This document shows positions 26,234 to 37,085 of a stretch of 64,000 bases of DNA, piece by piece. Made by a program: the position numbers and the translations under genes. Position 1 is the stretch's first letter, and the number at the start of each line of letters is the position of its first letter. The notes below the pieces were generated by a model, which ran no database searches, was not told where the DNA came from, and worked only from the letters and a program-made list of their open reading frames with translations. This DNA is from Providencia sneebia DSM 19967 (GTDB lineage Bacteria > Pseudomonadota > Gammaproteobacteria > Enterobacterales > Enterobacteriaceae): the NCBI RefSeq assembly GCF_000314895.2, contig NZ_CM001773.1, positions 1,044,831 to 1,108,830 of the forward strand, written 5' to 3'.

Positions 26234-26593
26234 ATGGATATCGTATTTATTGAGCAATTATCAGTTATCACCACAATTGGTGTATATGACTGGGAACAAG
26301 AAATTGAGCAAAAACTTGTTTTTGATATTGAGATGGGTTGGGACAATAAACGCGCTGCAATGAGTGATGACGTTCATCATTGTCTTGATTATTCACAAGT
26401 GAGCCAAGCGATAATTACGTATGTCAGTCAAAATAAATTTGCGTTAGTTGAACGCGTGGCTGAGGAAGTTGCACAGTTATTATTAAATCGTTTTGCTTGC
26501 CCTTGGGTGAGGATTAAAGTCGCTAAACCCGGCGCAGTTGCAAGAGCCTCACAAGTTGGCGTTATTATTGAAAGAGGCTCTAAAACCAATTAA
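26234..26593 (+). CDS. folB: Dihydroneopterin aldolase
   Basis: This 119-residue enzyme converts dihydroneopterin to hydroxymethyl-dihydropterin in folate synthesis. It has the 'VIGVYDWEQ'-type start (here 'ITTIGVYDWEQEIEQKL'), the conserved catalytic 'DYSQV' and 'LVERVAEEVA' segments, and the terminal 'RIKVAKPGAVARAS' with the active-site lysine. I placed the start at ATG 26234 (MDIVFIEQ); GTG 26231 directly before it is an alternative. It stands alone. Confidence 0.97.
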   Translation: MDIVFIEQLSVITTIGVYDWEQEIEQKLVFDIEMGWDNKRAAMSDDVHHCLDYSQVSQAIITYVSQNKFALVERVAEEVAQLLLNRFACPWVRIKVAKPGAVARASQVGVIIERGSKTN

Positions 26594-26616
26594 TTGTCGA
26601 TAGAACGAGTAATTAA

Positions 26617-27861
26617 TTATGCGGTAACAGGTAGAATAGTTTGCTGTTGCCGCCACTGTTCCAAGTTTTCAATTCGTTGCCGAGTTAGCTCTTCGCGGAT
26701 TTGCGCTCCTTGAAAACCTTGTTCAACAATTGGTTTTACATTAACAGTTTGAGCAATAGCAAAAGCTTGACGTAAAAACTCACCTTGTGGGTAAGCTTGT
26801 TGTTCAAGCCCAGCGCGTCCTCGAGCATCCGCTTCACTAATTAAGCTCAGCTGCATAATCCGTTCCGGTTTACGCCAACTATCAAGGCTATCAAAAAGTT
26901 GCACTATTTCAGTTGCATGACATCTATTGATAACATGAACTTTGTCATGAAAACGTGCAGATAACCGCGCTAATTCGCGAATATGATTAGGTACTTTTAA
27001 GCGATCACATAAGTTTTCAATCAATGGAACACCCGCTTCTCCATGATTCGGATGGCTTGGCCAAAACGCTTTTGGTGTTAAGCCTTTGCCTACATCATGG
27101 CATAGCGCAGCAAAGCGAACATCAATATCTGCTGAAAGTGTTGCCGCCATGCGCAATACCATTATGGTATGAATGCCAGTATCAATTTCAGGGTGCCATT
27201 TTGCAGGCGCTGGAACACCAAATAAGTGATCAATTTCGGGGAAAAGTGCAGCTAATGCCCCACATTGGCGTAAAACTTCAAAATAGACCTGCGGAGAATC
27301 TGACATTAGTGCTTTTTCTGTCTCAACCCAAATGCGTTCTGGGGTTAAGTAACTTAATTCGCCCGATTCGCTGATGGCACGCATTAAGGTTAATGTTTCA
27401 GGTGCAATCTGGAAACCTAGTGAAGCAAAACGAGCTGCAAAACGTGCAACTCGTAAAACCCGCAAAGGATCTTCAGCAAAGGCATCGGAAACATGTCTTA
27501 GCACTCGATTATTGAGGTCATCAATACCATGATAGGGATCGAACAGTTGACCTTGAAGATCTTTTGCAATGGCATTGATGGTGAGATCTCGACGGAGTAG
27601 GTCATCTTCAAGAGTGACATCTGGGGCAAAATAGCAACTAAAGCCAACATAGCCAGCACCTGTTTTACGTTCTGTTCTTGCTAATGCATATTCTTCGTGG
27701 GTTTTGGGATGCAAAAATACAGGGAAATCTTTACCAACCTGTTGGTAGCCTTGTTGTAACATCACTTCTGGTGTGGCACCAACGACGAGAAAATCCTTAT
27801 CAGAAACCGGTAAACCAAGAAGTTCATCACGTACAGCACCACCAACCAGATATGTTTTCAT
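26617..27861 (-). CDS. cca: CCA-adding tRNA nucleotidyltransferase (bifunctional, HD phosphohydrolase)
   Basis: This 414-residue enzyme adds or repairs the 3' CCA of tRNAs. '[14 protein letters not shown]' with '[12 protein letters not shown]' forms the nucleotidyltransferase site (catalytic D-x-D), '[13 protein letters not shown]' and '[17 protein letters not shown]' are the template motifs, and '[14 protein letters not shown]' is the HD phosphohydrolase domain seen in gammaproteobacterial Cca. I placed the start at ATG 27861 (MKTYLVGG), the conserved start; the longer frame is not. It is 11 nt downstream of ygiM on the same strand. Confidence 0.97.
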   Translation of the reverse strand: MKTYLVGGAVRDELLGLPVSDKDFLVVGATPEVMLQQGYQQVGKDFPVFLHPKTHEEYALARTERKTGAGYVGFSCYFAPDVTLEDDLLRRDLTINAIAKDLQGQLFDPYHGIDDLNNRVLRHVSDAFAEDPLRVLRVARFAARFASLGFQIAPETLTLMRAISESGELSYLTPERIWVETEKALMSDSPQVYFEVLRQCGALAALFPEIDHLFGVPAPAKWHPEIDTGIHTIMVLRMAATLSADIDVRFAALCHDVGKGLTPKAFWPSHPNHGEAGVPLIENLCDRLKVPNHIRELARLSARFHDKVHVINRCHATEIVQLFDSLDSWRKPERIMQLSLISEADARGRAGLEQQAYPQGEFLRQAFAIAQTVNVKPIVEQGFQGAQIREELTRQRIENLEQWRQQQTILPVTA

Positions 27862-27872
27862 TATGAGTAACC

Positions 27873-28487
27873 TTAGTTCATCCAACCATTATTACGTTTT
27901 TTACGGCGAGGAATAATATGAGGTAGGATTAGACCAAAGATCAGACCTGCACCTGCCACGCCACCACCATACATAAACCATTGTAAAATCAATTCACGTC
28001 GGCGATCATCAAGGTTAACTTCTGCAATTTCGAGTTTTTTACCTGATTTAATTAATTCATTTTTTAATTTTTCGTTTTCAGCTTTGAGCTGATTGACGAT
28101 GTTGTCATTGTCAGCAACACGTTTTTGCATATCAGCTGTACGGGTATTCCATGTATTATCAATATTTTCAAGTTGTTGACGTAACTTTTGATTTTCAGCT
28201 TCTAGCTCAGGAATACGCACTTTCATACTTGGTATTTTGCTGAGTTGTTCAGTTGGCAGCCAAACTGTACGCCCGCGTTCATCTTTAATTTGTGCGTAGT
28301 TGCCATCTGTTGTGAGCAGTTCTACTTCTTCACCAGCATTGAGAGTGCCGACAATACGATATTTTGCACCAGGGCCACTATGTACATAGGTTGATAATTC
28401 ATCAGATACATAGCGTTTTTCAGCGGCAAATGAACTGACGGATAGGCTTAGGCCGATGACGGAAATAAGTAATGGTATTTTTCGCAT
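27873..28487 (-). CDS. ygiM: YgiM-type SH3-domain signal-transduction-like protein
   Basis: This 204-residue TIGR04211 protein has a signal peptide (1-21), a bacterial SH3 domain (~24-88, '[19 protein letters not shown]', '[18 protein letters not shown]'), a long coiled coil (~93-160), one membrane helix near 168-190, and a basic cytosolic tail. The SH3 part is periplasmic and the C-terminus is anchored in the inner membrane. It precedes cca, as in E. coli. Function is unknown. Confidence 0.92.
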   Translation of the reverse strand: MRKIPLLISVIGLSLSVSSFAAEKRYVSDELSTYVHSGPGAKYRIVGTLNAGEEVELLTTDGNYAQIKDERGRTVWLPTEQLSKIPSMKVRIPELEAENQKLRQQLENIDNTWNTRTADMQKRVADNDNIVNQLKAENEKLKNELIKSGKKLEIAEVNLDDRRRELILQWFMYGGGVAGAGLIFGLILPHIIPRRKKRNNGWMN

Positions 28488-28856
28488 GACGTCTACTTTT
28501 TATGAGTGATAGTGAATGAAATAAGCGCGTAGTCAAATAATAGTAAAGAGTTAAGTTTGAGTGTGCAAACGTTAAACCTGAATGAGAACTATCTGAACTC
28601 ACTATCTAACGCAAGATTCTTTGCATTTTTTGACATAAATAGCTGAAATAATTTCATGTTATAGAATTTTTGCTCATATATGCAACACTGCTAGCGCTGT
28701 AGTTGGATTGAAGATGTTTCAGTGAACATTAACATATTGTATGAATTGTCATTTGCACATCATTCTCTGCATGAAGATCAGTTTGCGGCTTTGCTTCCTC
28801 ACTTCACTATGAATAAGGTAATATGTCTGTAGAGAAATGATTAAATAAGGATATGT
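28488..28856. other. Divergent promoter region between ygiM and ygiF
   Basis: No gene is present. The region is AT-rich with several TATAAT-like boxes; a TTGACA (complement near 28629-28634) is a plausible -35. Nothing else stands out. Confidence 0.45.
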
Positions 28857-29819
28857 ATGAGCCATATAGAGGTTGAACTTAAATTGGCGGCTCAAACCGT
28901 TGCTATTGATGCAGTGCGCCAGAATTTATCAGCACTGTCTTATCAACACGTAGAACCAAAACAATTAACCAATATCTATTTCGATACTAAAGAACGTTTA
29001 CTGCGCCAGTGGGATATGGGACTGCGTATTCGGGGCTGCGATGGACATTATGAAATGACCATAAAAACAGCAGGTCAGGTATTGGGCGGGTTACATCAGA
29101 GACCTGAATACAATATTGATATTGATTCACCTGAACTTGATTTAGCTAAATTCCCTCCAGAAATCTGGCCTGAAGGTACAGATATTCAGCAATTACAATC
29201 AAATCTAGACATTCTTTTTAGCACCAATTTTATGCGTGAAAAGTGGTTAATTAGGTTTGAAGATAGCGAAATTGAGGTTGTTTTTGATCAAGGTGTGATC
29301 TCTGCGGGTTCACAAGAACTACCTATTCAAGAATTTGAGCTGGAATTAAAACAAGGTTTTGTCGCTGATGTATTAAATTTGGCAAAAAAACTTGCAGATA
29401 TTGATGGCTTAAATCTCTCTTCATTGAGCAAAGCTGCACGCGGCTATTCTCTAATCCAACCGGTAAAAGAGCAAATAGTTATACCCGAAACAGTTTTTGA
29501 TTATGAACAGCAGCCTATTGAGAAAGTGCTAGTTCAGATTCAGAAGCTTTGCCAACAACATGAAATTTATTGGCAAGCGGGGGAAAGTGGTGCTCGTGAA
29601 GGATTCGACACTTTTTTACGTTTTGTTCAGGCCTTCCTCGTCCATTATCGCAATTCATCACCTCAATTTATTTTAGATATCCCACTTGAACAGCTGCGTT
29701 CAAATATAATGGATGAAACGATAACGGCTGAAACCTTTTGTTATAGCAGTGCTTGGCTTAAATGCAAATTAGCTTTCACGCAATGGCTTATTGCACTGAA
29801 TTACGCTGATGTCCATTAA
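28857..29819 (+). CDS. ygiF: Inorganic triphosphatase YgiF, CYTH domain with shortened CHAD domain
   Basis: The CYTH triphosphatase domain (residues ~1-200) has the tunnel signature E-x-E-x-K as 'IEVELKL' and follow-up motifs 'LTNIYFDTKERLLRQWDMGL', 'RIRGCDGHYEMTIKT' and 'FELELKQG'. It hydrolyses tripolyphosphate. E. coli YgiF is 433 residues with a full CHAD helical domain; this one is 320, so most of CHAD is missing, with a partial helical tail ending 'LNYADVH'. The frame is clean and glnE starts 9 nt later, so the shortening looks settled rather than a recent frameshift. It is paired with glnE as in E. coli. Confidence 0.9.
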   Translation: MSHIEVELKLAAQTVAIDAVRQNLSALSYQHVEPKQLTNIYFDTKERLLRQWDMGLRIRGCDGHYEMTIKTAGQVLGGLHQRPEYNIDIDSPELDLAKFPPEIWPEGTDIQQLQSNLDILFSTNFMREKWLIRFEDSEIEVVFDQGVISAGSQELPIQEFELELKQGFVADVLNLAKKLADIDGLNLSSLSKAARGYSLIQPVKEQIVIPETVFDYEQQPIEKVLVQIQKLCQQHEIYWQAGESGAREGFDTFLRFVQAFLVHYRNSSPQFILDIPLEQLRSNIMDETITAETFCYSSAWLKCKLAFTQWLIALNYADVH

Positions 29820-29828
29820 GGTGTTGAT

Positions 29829-32678
29829 ATGCATCCTTTTCCAGAACAGTTAAAGTACCAACGTGAACATGTTGTAACGCGTTTGGCTGAACATGTAAGT
29901 GATTTACTACCACTGACTGATTTTGAGTGCACTTTTTTGAGTTTTAGTGATTTTGCACTTAAGCAAGTTTTAGCACACCCGCACTTTTTAACACATATTC
30001 GCGAATGTTCACCTCAACCGAATGAATGGCAAAGTTACGCTTCACTGGTCGCGGTGGAACTTGAAAACGTTTTGGATGAAGACCATCTGATGAGAGTTCT
30101 ACGAACTTTCCGTAATCAGATGTTGATCAGAATTGCATGGATGCAAACATTCAATATCTGTACAGAAACTCTTCAACAGATTAGCGCATTAGCTGAAACC
30201 TTAATTGTTGCTGCAAGAGACTGGTTATACCAACAATGTTGCCAATCTTGGGGAACACCTTGTGATAGGTCAGGCAATCCTCAACCATTATTAGTGCTTG
30301 GTATGGGAAAATTGGGGGGAGGCGAACTCAATTTTTCATCCGATATTGATCTAATTTTTGCTTATCCTGAAAATGGCGTAACTTGTGGTGGTCGCAAAGA
30401 GTTAGATAATGCTCAATTTTTTACACGATTAGGGCAAAAATTAATTCGCGTCCTTGACCAAATCACTGTTGATGGCTTTGTTTATCGGGTGGATATGCGC
30501 TTGCGCCCATTTGGTGATAGTGGTCCTTTGGTATTTAGTTTTTCGGCTTTAGAAGATTATTACCAAGAACAGGGTAGGGATTGGGAACGCTATGCCATGG
30601 TTAAAGCGCGGATCATGGGACCCGATAGCCTACATTATGCTGAGAGCTTACGGCAATTACTGCGCCCATTCGTTTATCGGCGCTATATTGATTTTAGTGT
30701 TATTCAATCATTAAGAAACATGAAAAATATGATTGAACGAGAAGTGCGCCGTCGCGGATTAGTGAATAACATTAAACTCGGTGCTGGCGGTATTCGTGAG
30801 ATTGAGTTTATTTCTCAGGTTTTTCAATTGATCCGTGGTGGACGGGAGCCTAGTTTGCAATCACAGTCATTATTAACCGTAATGACCGGGATCCGCGAAT
30901 TAGCATTATTACCAGAAGGTCAAATTGAGCAACTGAGTGAAGCGTATCTATTTTTACGCCGCACTGAAAATTTATTGCAAAGCATTGATGACCAACAAAC
31001 GCAAACATTACCTGAAGATAGCTTAAACCAAGCCCGTTTAGCATGGGGCATGGGTTTTGCTGACTGGAATGCATTTTATCTTGCCTTAATGCCTTTAATG
31101 GCTAATGTGCACCATATTTTTACTGAGCAAATCGGGCAAGAAGGTGATGATGAAAATGCGGAAAATATTGATGATATTTATATCACTCTATGGCAAGGGG
31201 ATCTTTCTAAAGAAGAGCTAGCTGCTGATTTACCTTCTCATGATGAAGATGTTGCTCAAAAAATTATTCATGGGCTATTTTTATTTCGCCATGATTTAAA
31301 TAAGCGCACTATTGGACCCCGTGGCCGTGATGTTCTTGATGAATTAATGCCAAAATTACTGGCAAAAGTGGGTAAAAGAGCTGATGCTGGACAAGTTATT
31401 GAGCGACTAGCACCGCTATTGCTGAGTATTGTGAGCCGCACAACGTATTTAGAGTTAATGCTTGAGTTTGATGAAGTGTTAACACATGTCATTCGTTTAT
31501 GTGCTGCATCCCCAATGATTGCTGAGCAACTTGCTCGTCATCCATTATTGCTTGATGAATTGCTTGATCCAAAATCGCTTTATCAACCTTTACCTTTAAC
31601 TGCATATCGTGATGAATTACGCCAATACCTTATGCGCGTGCCGGATGATGACGAAGAGCAGCAACTCGAAGCATTGCGTCAATTTAAACAGGCACAATTA
31701 TTGCGTATAGCCGCCGAAGATATCTCCGGTGTACTACCAATAATGAAAGTCAGTGATCATTTAACCTATTTAGCAGAAGCGATTATTGATGCTGTGGTTC
31801 ACCAAGCATGGCAAAAAATGGCTAAGCGGTATGGGGAGCCAGCGCATCTTTCTCATACAGAAGAAAAGCAGTATGGTTTTGCTGTAGTGGGCTATGGGAA
31901 ACTCGGCGGTTGGGAGCTTGGGTACAGCTCAGATTTGGATCTTGTTTTCTTAATCGATTGTCCGGCGGGTGTTGTGACTAATGGTGAGCGCTCAATTGAA
32001 GCGAGGCAGTTTTATTTACGGGTTGCTCAACGGATCATTCATCTGTTTAGTACACGGACTGCCTCCGGTGTTTTGTATGAAGTTGATGCACGTTTACGGC
32101 CATCAGGTGAATCAGGGATGTTAGTCAGCACCATTGAGGCTTTTGATGATTATCAAAAAAATGATGCTTGGACATGGGAGCATCAAGCTTTAATTCGTGC
32201 ACGAATGGTTTTTGGGGATGATAAATTACAACAAGAATTTAAACGTATTCGCCATGAAACATTGTGTACATCTGAAGATCCCGAAATCTTGCGTCAGCAA
32301 GTGCGTGATATGCGACTAAAAATGCATCAGCATTTAGGAAGCCATCAAAATAGTGAATTTGACTTAAAGGCTGATCCCGGTGGTATCACTGATATCGAAT
32401 TTATTGCTCAATATCTTGTTCTACGTTATGCCCATGAAAACCCTTCGTTAACACGTTGGTCCGATAATGTGCGTATTTTTGAACTTATGGCACAAAATCA
32501 ATTAATGCCAGAAGATGAAGCTAAAGCTTTGACACAAGCTTATGTGACAATGCGTGATGAATTACATCGCTTAGCATTGTTATCTTTACCTAGCCGAGTA
32601 GAAGTAGGGCAATTCATCACTGAACGTGAGCAAGTTTTGGCAAGCTGGGACAAATGGCTTGGCGTAGTGGAGAGCTAA
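29829..32678 (+). CDS. glnE: Bifunctional glutamine synthetase adenylyltransferase/deadenylase
   Basis: This 949-residue enzyme adenylylates (C-terminal half) and deadenylylates (N-terminal half) GlnA under PII control. The two nucleotidyltransferase cores are '[20 protein letters not shown]' (~165) and '[19 protein letters not shown]' (~695), each followed by '[18 protein letters not shown]'/'[17 protein letters not shown]'. It lies 9 nt after ygiF. Confidence 0.98.
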   Translation: MHPFPEQLKYQREHVVTRLAEHVSDLLPLTDFECTFLSFSDFALKQVLAHPHFLTHIRECSPQPNEWQSYASLVAVELENVLDEDHLMRVLRTFRNQMLIRIAWMQTFNICTETLQQISALAETLIVAARDWLYQQCCQSWGTPCDRSGNPQPLLVLGMGKLGGGELNFSSDIDLIFAYPENGVTCGGRKELDNAQFFTRLGQKLIRVLDQITVDGFVYRVDMRLRPFGDSGPLVFSFSALEDYYQEQGRDWERYAMVKARIMGPDSLHYAESLRQLLRPFVYRRYIDFSVIQSLRNMKNMIEREVRRRGLVNNIKLGAGGIREIEFISQVFQLIRGGREPSLQSQSLLTVMTGIRELALLPEGQIEQLSEAYLFLRRTENLLQSIDDQQTQTLPEDSLNQARLAWGMGFADWNAFYLALMPLMANVHHIFTEQIGQEGDDENAENIDDIYITLWQGDLSKEELAADLPSHDEDVAQKIIHGLFLFRHDLNKRTIGPRGRDVLDELMPKLLAKVGKRADAGQVIERLAPLLLSIVSRTTYLELMLEFDEVLTHVIRLCAASPMIAEQLARHPLLLDELLDPKSLYQPLPLTAYRDELRQYLMRVPDDDEEQQLEALRQFKQAQLLRIAAEDISGVLPIMKVSDHLTYLAEAIIDAVVHQAWQKMAKRYGEPAHLSHTEEKQYGFAVVGYGKLGGWELGYSSDLDLVFLIDCPAGVVTNGERSIEARQFYLRVAQRIIHLFSTRTASGVLYEVDARLRPSGESGMLVSTIEAFDDYQKNDAWTWEHQALIRARMVFGDDKLQQEFKRIRHETLCTSEDPEILRQQVRDMRLKMHQHLGSHQNSEFDLKADPGGITDIEFIAQYLVLRYAHENPSLTRWSDNVRIFELMAQNQLMPEDEAKALTQAYVTMRDELHRLALLSLPSRVEVGQFITEREQVLASWDKWLGVVES

Positions 32679-32838
32679 TTGGCTCGAAATAAGTTGTATT
32701 GGTATAAATAGCGAGCCTAGTATCATGATTAACATGCAGTAATGCTTTATGGTACTCTGTTCGCCAATCTTGTTATGCAGGCTGATTGCATAACAAATAT
32801 TATTAATCGTAGGTTTCTTTTTTTTACTGGAGTTTGGG

Positions 32839-34269
32839 ATGAAAGTAACACTCCCTGATTATAAACAAGCAGGTGTATTGGTCGTCGGTGATGTTATGTT
32901 AGATCGTTACTGGCATGGGCCGACGAGTCGTATTTCACCAGAAGCACCAGTTCCTGTGGTAAAAGTCAACATGGTGGAAGAGCGCCCAGGTGGTGCTGCT
33001 AACGTGGCAATGAATATTGCATCATTAGGTGCAAAGGCTAATTTAGTTGGCTTAACAGGGATTGATGATGCCGCAAATGCATTAACTAATAGCTTGGAAT
33101 CAGTGAAAGTTTGCTGTGATTTTGTGGCAATTCCAACTCATCCTACGATTACAAAATTACGTGTTTTATCGCGCAATCAGCAATTGCTTCGACTTGATTT
33201 CGAAGAAGGGTTTGATGATGTTGATGTGCAACCTATGCTTGACCGTATTGAAAAAGCGTTACCAAATATTGGTGCGTTAGTGTTGTCTGACTACGCAAAA
33301 GGGGCACTTGCTCAGATCGAAAAAATGATCACTTTAGCCAATCAAGCGGGTGTTCCTGTTTTGATTGACCCGAAAGGAAATGACTTTGAGCGGTATCGTG
33401 GCGCAACGCTACTGACACCAAATATGTCCGAATTTGAAGCCATTGTTGGACGCTGTAGCAATAACCAAGATGTTGAAGAAAAAGGGCGTGCACTTTTAGA
33501 ATCTCTGGATTTAACGGCATTATTGATCACACGCTCTGAACAGGGAATGAGTCTGATCCGCCGTGATGAAGCTCCATTACATTTACCAACAGAAGCTCAA
33601 GAAGTTTATGATGTGACGGGTGCCGGAGATACCGTAATTGGTGTATTGGCAGCATCCATTGCATCAGGTTGTCCACTTCATGAAGCTTGTGCGCTGGCGA
33701 ATGCTGCGGCAGGTGTTGTTGTTGGTAAATTAGGAACATCAACTGTATCACCCATTGAGCTAGAAAATGCGATCCGTGGGCGCGCTGATAATGGTTTTGG
33801 GATCATGGATGAAAACAAACTAAAACAAGCTGTGGAAAATGCGCGCCAGCGTGGTGAGCGCGTTGTGATGACGAATGGTTGTTTTGATATTCTGCACGCA
33901 GGTCATGTCTCTTATTTAGCAAACGCGCGTAAATTAGGTGACAGATTAATTGTTGCAGTGAATAGTGATGCTTCAACACGTCGTTTGAAAGGCGAAACAA
34001 GACCAGTTAATCCACTTGAACAACGAATGATTGTGCTAGGTGCATTAGAAGCGGTTGATTGGGTTGTTGCTTTTGAGGAAGATACCCCACAACGTTTAAT
34101 TGGTGAAGTATTACCTGATGTATTAGTTAAAGGTGGCGATTACCGCCCTGAAGAAATTGCAGGGTGTGAAGAAGTTTGGGCTGCTGGCGGTGAAGTCAAA
34201 GTGCTGAACTTTGAAGATGGTATTTCAACCACAAATATTATTAAGACAATAATTAAATCGCGTGAATAA
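32839..34269 (+). CDS. hldE: Bifunctional heptose kinase/adenylyltransferase HldE
   Basis: This 476-residue enzyme makes ADP-heptose for the LPS inner core. The N-terminal ribokinase-type domain (1-318) has '[18 protein letters not shown]' and the catalytic '[13 protein letters not shown]'. The C-terminal cytidylyltransferase-like domain has '[18 protein letters not shown]' with H-x-G-H and ends in '[13 protein letters not shown]'. It lies 160 nt after glnE and has a terminator after it. Confidence 0.98.
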   Translation: MKVTLPDYKQAGVLVVGDVMLDRYWHGPTSRISPEAPVPVVKVNMVEERPGGAANVAMNIASLGAKANLVGLTGIDDAANALTNSLESVKVCCDFVAIPTHPTITKLRVLSRNQQLLRLDFEEGFDDVDVQPMLDRIEKALPNIGALVLSDYAKGALAQIEKMITLANQAGVPVLIDPKGNDFERYRGATLLTPNMSEFEAIVGRCSNNQDVEEKGRALLESLDLTALLITRSEQGMSLIRRDEAPLHLPTEAQEVYDVTGAGDTVIGVLAASIASGCPLHEACALANAAAGVVVGKLGTSTVSPIELENAIRGRADNGFGIMDENKLKQAVENARQRGERVVMTNGCFDILHAGHVSYLANARKLGDRLIVAVNSDASTRRLKGETRPVNPLEQRMIVLGALEAVDWVVAFEEDTPQRLIGEVLPDVLVKGGDYRPEEIAGCEEVWAAGGEVKVLNFEDGISTTNIIKTIIKSRE

Positions 34270-34284
34270 ATAGCTAATACAAAA

Positions 34285-34309
34285 AATGGCCTACTATAAG
34301 TAGGCCATT
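34285..34309. terminator. Terminator between convergent hldE and ubiK
   Basis: AATGGCCTAC pairs with GTAGGCCATT around five nt; a T6 run on the minus strand. Confidence 0.85.
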
Positions 34310-34346
34310 CAAATCATTAATGCTTAATTTAATAGAGCTCTAATGA

Positions 34347-34646
34347 TTACTCTTCTGATTTTTTCTCTTCGATAACCTCAATAACTTCAATGGATTGAGG
34401 TTCAGCAAAGCGTTCTTCTAATGCCTTGATACGTTGTTCCATTTGGACCAACTTTTCACGAGTACGTAATAGAACTTGTGTTTGGATATCAAACTCTTCA
34501 CGGCTAACAAGATCAAGTTTGCCAAGTTGTGATTGCAGTAGTGAACGCAATTTTTTATCAAAGTCTTCACCCAGATCACGGACGCCTTTTGGCAAAGCAC
34601 CTTGAATTTGGCGGGCTACTTGTTCAATTTTCTTGGGATCGAACAT
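34347..34646 (-). CDS. ubiK: Ubiquinone biosynthesis accessory factor UbiK
   Basis: The 99-residue YqiC/UbiK protein is a membrane-associated trimeric coiled-coil factor that assists UbiJ in coenzyme Q synthesis. It has an N-terminal '[18 protein letters not shown]' helix, '[20 protein letters not shown]', then a coiled coil '[16 protein letters not shown]' with an acidic tail. Near E. coli length (96). It sits between hldE and ribB as in E. coli. Confidence 0.95.
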   Translation of the reverse strand: MFDPKKIEQVARQIQGALPKGVRDLGEDFDKKLRSLLQSQLGKLDLVSREEFDIQTQVLLRTREKLVQMEQRIKALEERFAEPQSIEVIEVIEEKKSEE

Positions 34647-34902
34647 TCGCGGGTCCTTAAAGTTTCAAGAATATCAATTTTCCCGATAGTGTAATACCAG
34701 AATACTTTGTAATCTAGGGATTCATTCACTTAGTCACTAGTGAATATACGAATTGTATTGAATATACCGAGTTTAAAATCATTTGAATACCGCTAACATA
34801 CCGTTTTTTATCTTTTTTTTTACTTGAAAATGTGAGAGTAATGCCAATTTCAGGTTTCAATGTTGCGACTGTTCATGATTAGCGTTATATTAACCACGTT
34901 TA

Positions 34903-35075
34903 TCTCAGGGCGGGGCGAAACTCCCCACCGGCGGTAACATGCAGAAAAGTTATTTCAATATGCATGAAGCCCGCGAGCGCTTTGTTCCTTAAGTATTGCT
35001 TAAGATAATAAAGGTCAGCAGATCCAGTGTGAATCTGGAGCCGACGGTTATAGTCCGGATGGGAGAGAATAACGG
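34903..35075 (+). promoter_or_regulatory. FMN riboswitch (RFN element) of ribB
   Basis: The conserved RFN parts appear in order: CAGGGCGGGGCGAAA and CTCCCCACCGGCGGTAA, then the GCCCGCGAGCGC arm, a variable hairpin (CTTAAGTATTGCTTAAG), GGTCAGCAGATC with its GTGTGAATCTGGAGCCGACGGT, and the closing TAGTCCGGATGGGAGAGAA. FMN binding represses ribB. Confidence 0.97.
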
Positions 35076-35237
35076 TATTAGCATCATTGTGTCCGGTGAT
35101 ATTTCGGCACAGCATTGCTCTACATATCTGAATTTGTAAAAACACAGTCGTGATTATTTTGCCTATTCAGTTCTCGTACTCCTAAGACTGCCCTGATTCT
35201 GGTAACTAATAAATTTATTACTAAAGGGGTTTTTACC

Positions 35238-35891
35238 ATGAATCAGACGCTACTTTCCGAATTCGGTAATCCAATCGAACGTGTTGAACATGCTATTGAA
35301 GCAATTCGTCAAGGCAAAGGTGTTCTTGTGCTTGATGATGAAGATCGTGAAAATGAAGGCGATCTTGTCTTTGCAGCCGAAACGATAACACCGGAACAAA
35401 TGGCAATGACTATCCGCTATAGCAGCGGAATTGTTTGTTTATGCATCACTGAAGAGCGCCGTAAACAACTTGAACTGCCAATGATGGTAGAAAAAAATAC
35501 AAGCCAAAACCAAACTGCATTTACAGTGACAATTGAGGCTGCACATGGTGTGATAACGGGTGTTTCAGCAGCAGACCGTGTCACAACGATCCGCGCAGCT
35601 ATTGCTGATAATGCTGTACCAGCTGATATTCATCATCCTGGCCATGTATTTCCTTTACGCGGACGTGAAGGTGGTGTTTTAACGCGTCGCGGGCATACTG
35701 AAGCTAGCATTGATTTAGCAACCTTAGCGGGTTTCAAACCGGCAGGTGTGCTGTGCGAATTAACCAATGATGATGGCACAATGGCAAGAACACCAGAAGT
35801 TGTTGCTTTTGCTAAACAGCATGGTTTGACCGTTTTAACGATTGAAGATTTGGTGGCATATCGCCTACAAATGGAAAAAAAAGCAAGCTAA
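35238..35891 (+). CDS. ribB: 3,4-dihydroxy-2-butanone-4-phosphate synthase
   Basis: This 217-residue enzyme converts ribulose 5-phosphate to the four-carbon riboflavin precursor. '[19 protein letters not shown]' holds the acidic metal-binding loop, and '[20 protein letters not shown]' the substrate-binding His and Arg. It stands alone, controlled by the FMN riboswitch upstream; the ~160-nt leader after the aptamer has 'GACTGCCCTGATTCTGGTAA' as in E. coli, with the ribosome site AAAGGGG. Confidence 0.98.
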   Translation: MNQTLLSEFGNPIERVEHAIEAIRQGKGVLVLDDEDRENEGDLVFAAETITPEQMAMTIRYSSGIVCLCITEERRKQLELPMMVEKNTSQNQTAFTVTIEAAHGVITGVSAADRVTTIRAAIADNAVPADIHHPGHVFPLRGREGGVLTRRGHTEASIDLATLAGFKPAGVLCELTNDDGTMARTPEVVAFAKQHGLTVLTIEDLVAYRLQMEKKAS

Positions 35892-35936
35892 TTTATTGAT
35901 ATAAAACAGATTAGTATATTTAGCTTTATGATTTAT

Positions 35937-35970
35937 AAAAGCCATAATGTTTGTTGCATTATGGCTTTTT
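35937..35970 (+). terminator. Terminator after ribB
   Basis: AAAGCCATAATG pairs with CATTATGGCTTT and is followed by a T-run. Confidence 0.88.
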
Positions 35971-36069
35971 CAGTTTATTTGATGAAGTTGCTCAGTTTAA
36001 CGGCACTGTGATCTATCTTAATAACGAGTATGCTGGTGGCAGAATTCATAAGGTGGAGCATGGATCATC

Positions 36070-36855
36070 ATGTTAGCGAAAAAATTACCCGCATTATTTA
36101 TTGGCCACGGTAGCCCAATGAATGCCGTTTCTGATAACCCTTACACTCAAGAATGGGAAGTATTAGGAAAATCATTACCAAAACCAACGTTAATATTAAT
36201 GATTTCAGCGCATTGGTATACCCGCGGGATCGCGGTAACTGCCATGACACAGCCAAAAACCATACATGATTTTGGTGGTTTTCCTGAAGCGCTTTATCAG
36301 GTGGAATACCCAGCGGCTGGCTCTCCTGAGCTTGCACAGAAAGTTGCTGATCTATTAGCGCCTGAACATGTCCATTTAGATAAAAGTGAGTGGGGATTAG
36401 ATCATGGAACATGGGAGATCCTTGTTCGTATGTATCCAGATGCCGATATTCCTGTTGTTCAGCTAAGCATTGATGGTACTAAACCACCAGCTTGGCATTT
36501 GGAAATTGGGCGTAAACTTGCCACTTTGAGAGAGCAAGGTGTAATGATTATGGGCAGTGGTAATGTTGTGCATAATCTGCGAGAAATGAATTGGAAAAAT
36601 GACCAAGTAGAAGCTTATTCTTGGGCTAGTTCATTTGAAAAATTCGTTTATGACAACTTATCGAGCCAAGAAGTGCCACATCCTTTGACTCAAGCGCTTG
36701 ATAGAGAAGATGGAAAACGTTCAAATCCATCACCAGAACACTTCCTACCATTATTGTATGTTTTAGGAACGTGGGATGGTAAAGAGGTGATATCAGCACC
36801 CACTGAAGGCATTGTATCTGGCTCATTAAGCATGTTATCTGTGCAGGTTGGTTGA
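36070..36855 (+). CDS. ygiD: 4,5-DOPA-extradiol dioxygenase-like protein YgiD
   Basis: This 261-residue LigB-type extradiol dioxygenase homologue has 'ALFIGHGSPMNAV' and 'LILMISAHWYTRG' metal-binding histidines, 'DHGTWEILVRMYPDADIPVV' and 'MIMGSGNVVHNLREMNW'. E. coli YgiD opens L-DOPA but its physiological role is unclear. It is followed by paired hairpins. Confidence 0.95.
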   Translation: MLAKKLPALFIGHGSPMNAVSDNPYTQEWEVLGKSLPKPTLILMISAHWYTRGIAVTAMTQPKTIHDFGGFPEALYQVEYPAAGSPELAQKVADLLAPEHVHLDKSEWGLDHGTWEILVRMYPDADIPVVQLSIDGTKPPAWHLEIGRKLATLREQGVMIMGSGNVVHNLREMNWKNDQVEAYSWASSFEKFVYDNLSSQEVPHPLTQALDREDGKRSNPSPEHFLPLLYVLGTWDGKEVISAPTEGIVSGSLSMLSVQVG

Positions 36856-36862
36856 TTATAAA

Positions 36863-37053
36863 AAACGGCATGTTTTACATGCCGTTTGAGGTTGTTGACA
36901 AAGCGGGATAAAAGCGTGGTTTTTCCCGCTTTGTGTTATCAGTCGAAAATCAATGTATTGATTTTCCTTGCTTATTTTCAAAACCTATATGACTTGCCGC
37001 CAAACATAATATGTTTGTCAGCAGTCTGAAACGGCATGTTTTACATGCCGTTT
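36863..37053. repeat. Three hairpins between ygiD and ygiC; outer two are identical copies
   Basis: AAACGGCATG-TTTTA-CATGCCGTTT occurs at 36863-36887 and again exactly at 37029-37053. Between them, 36898-36934 is a third hairpin (ACAAAGCGGGA with TCCCGCTTTGT). The copies act as terminators for convergent ygiD and ygiC and look like a segment duplication. Confidence 0.8.
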
Positions 37054-37085
37054 TAATATCGTTATCAAAACAAGATCTTTATTGG

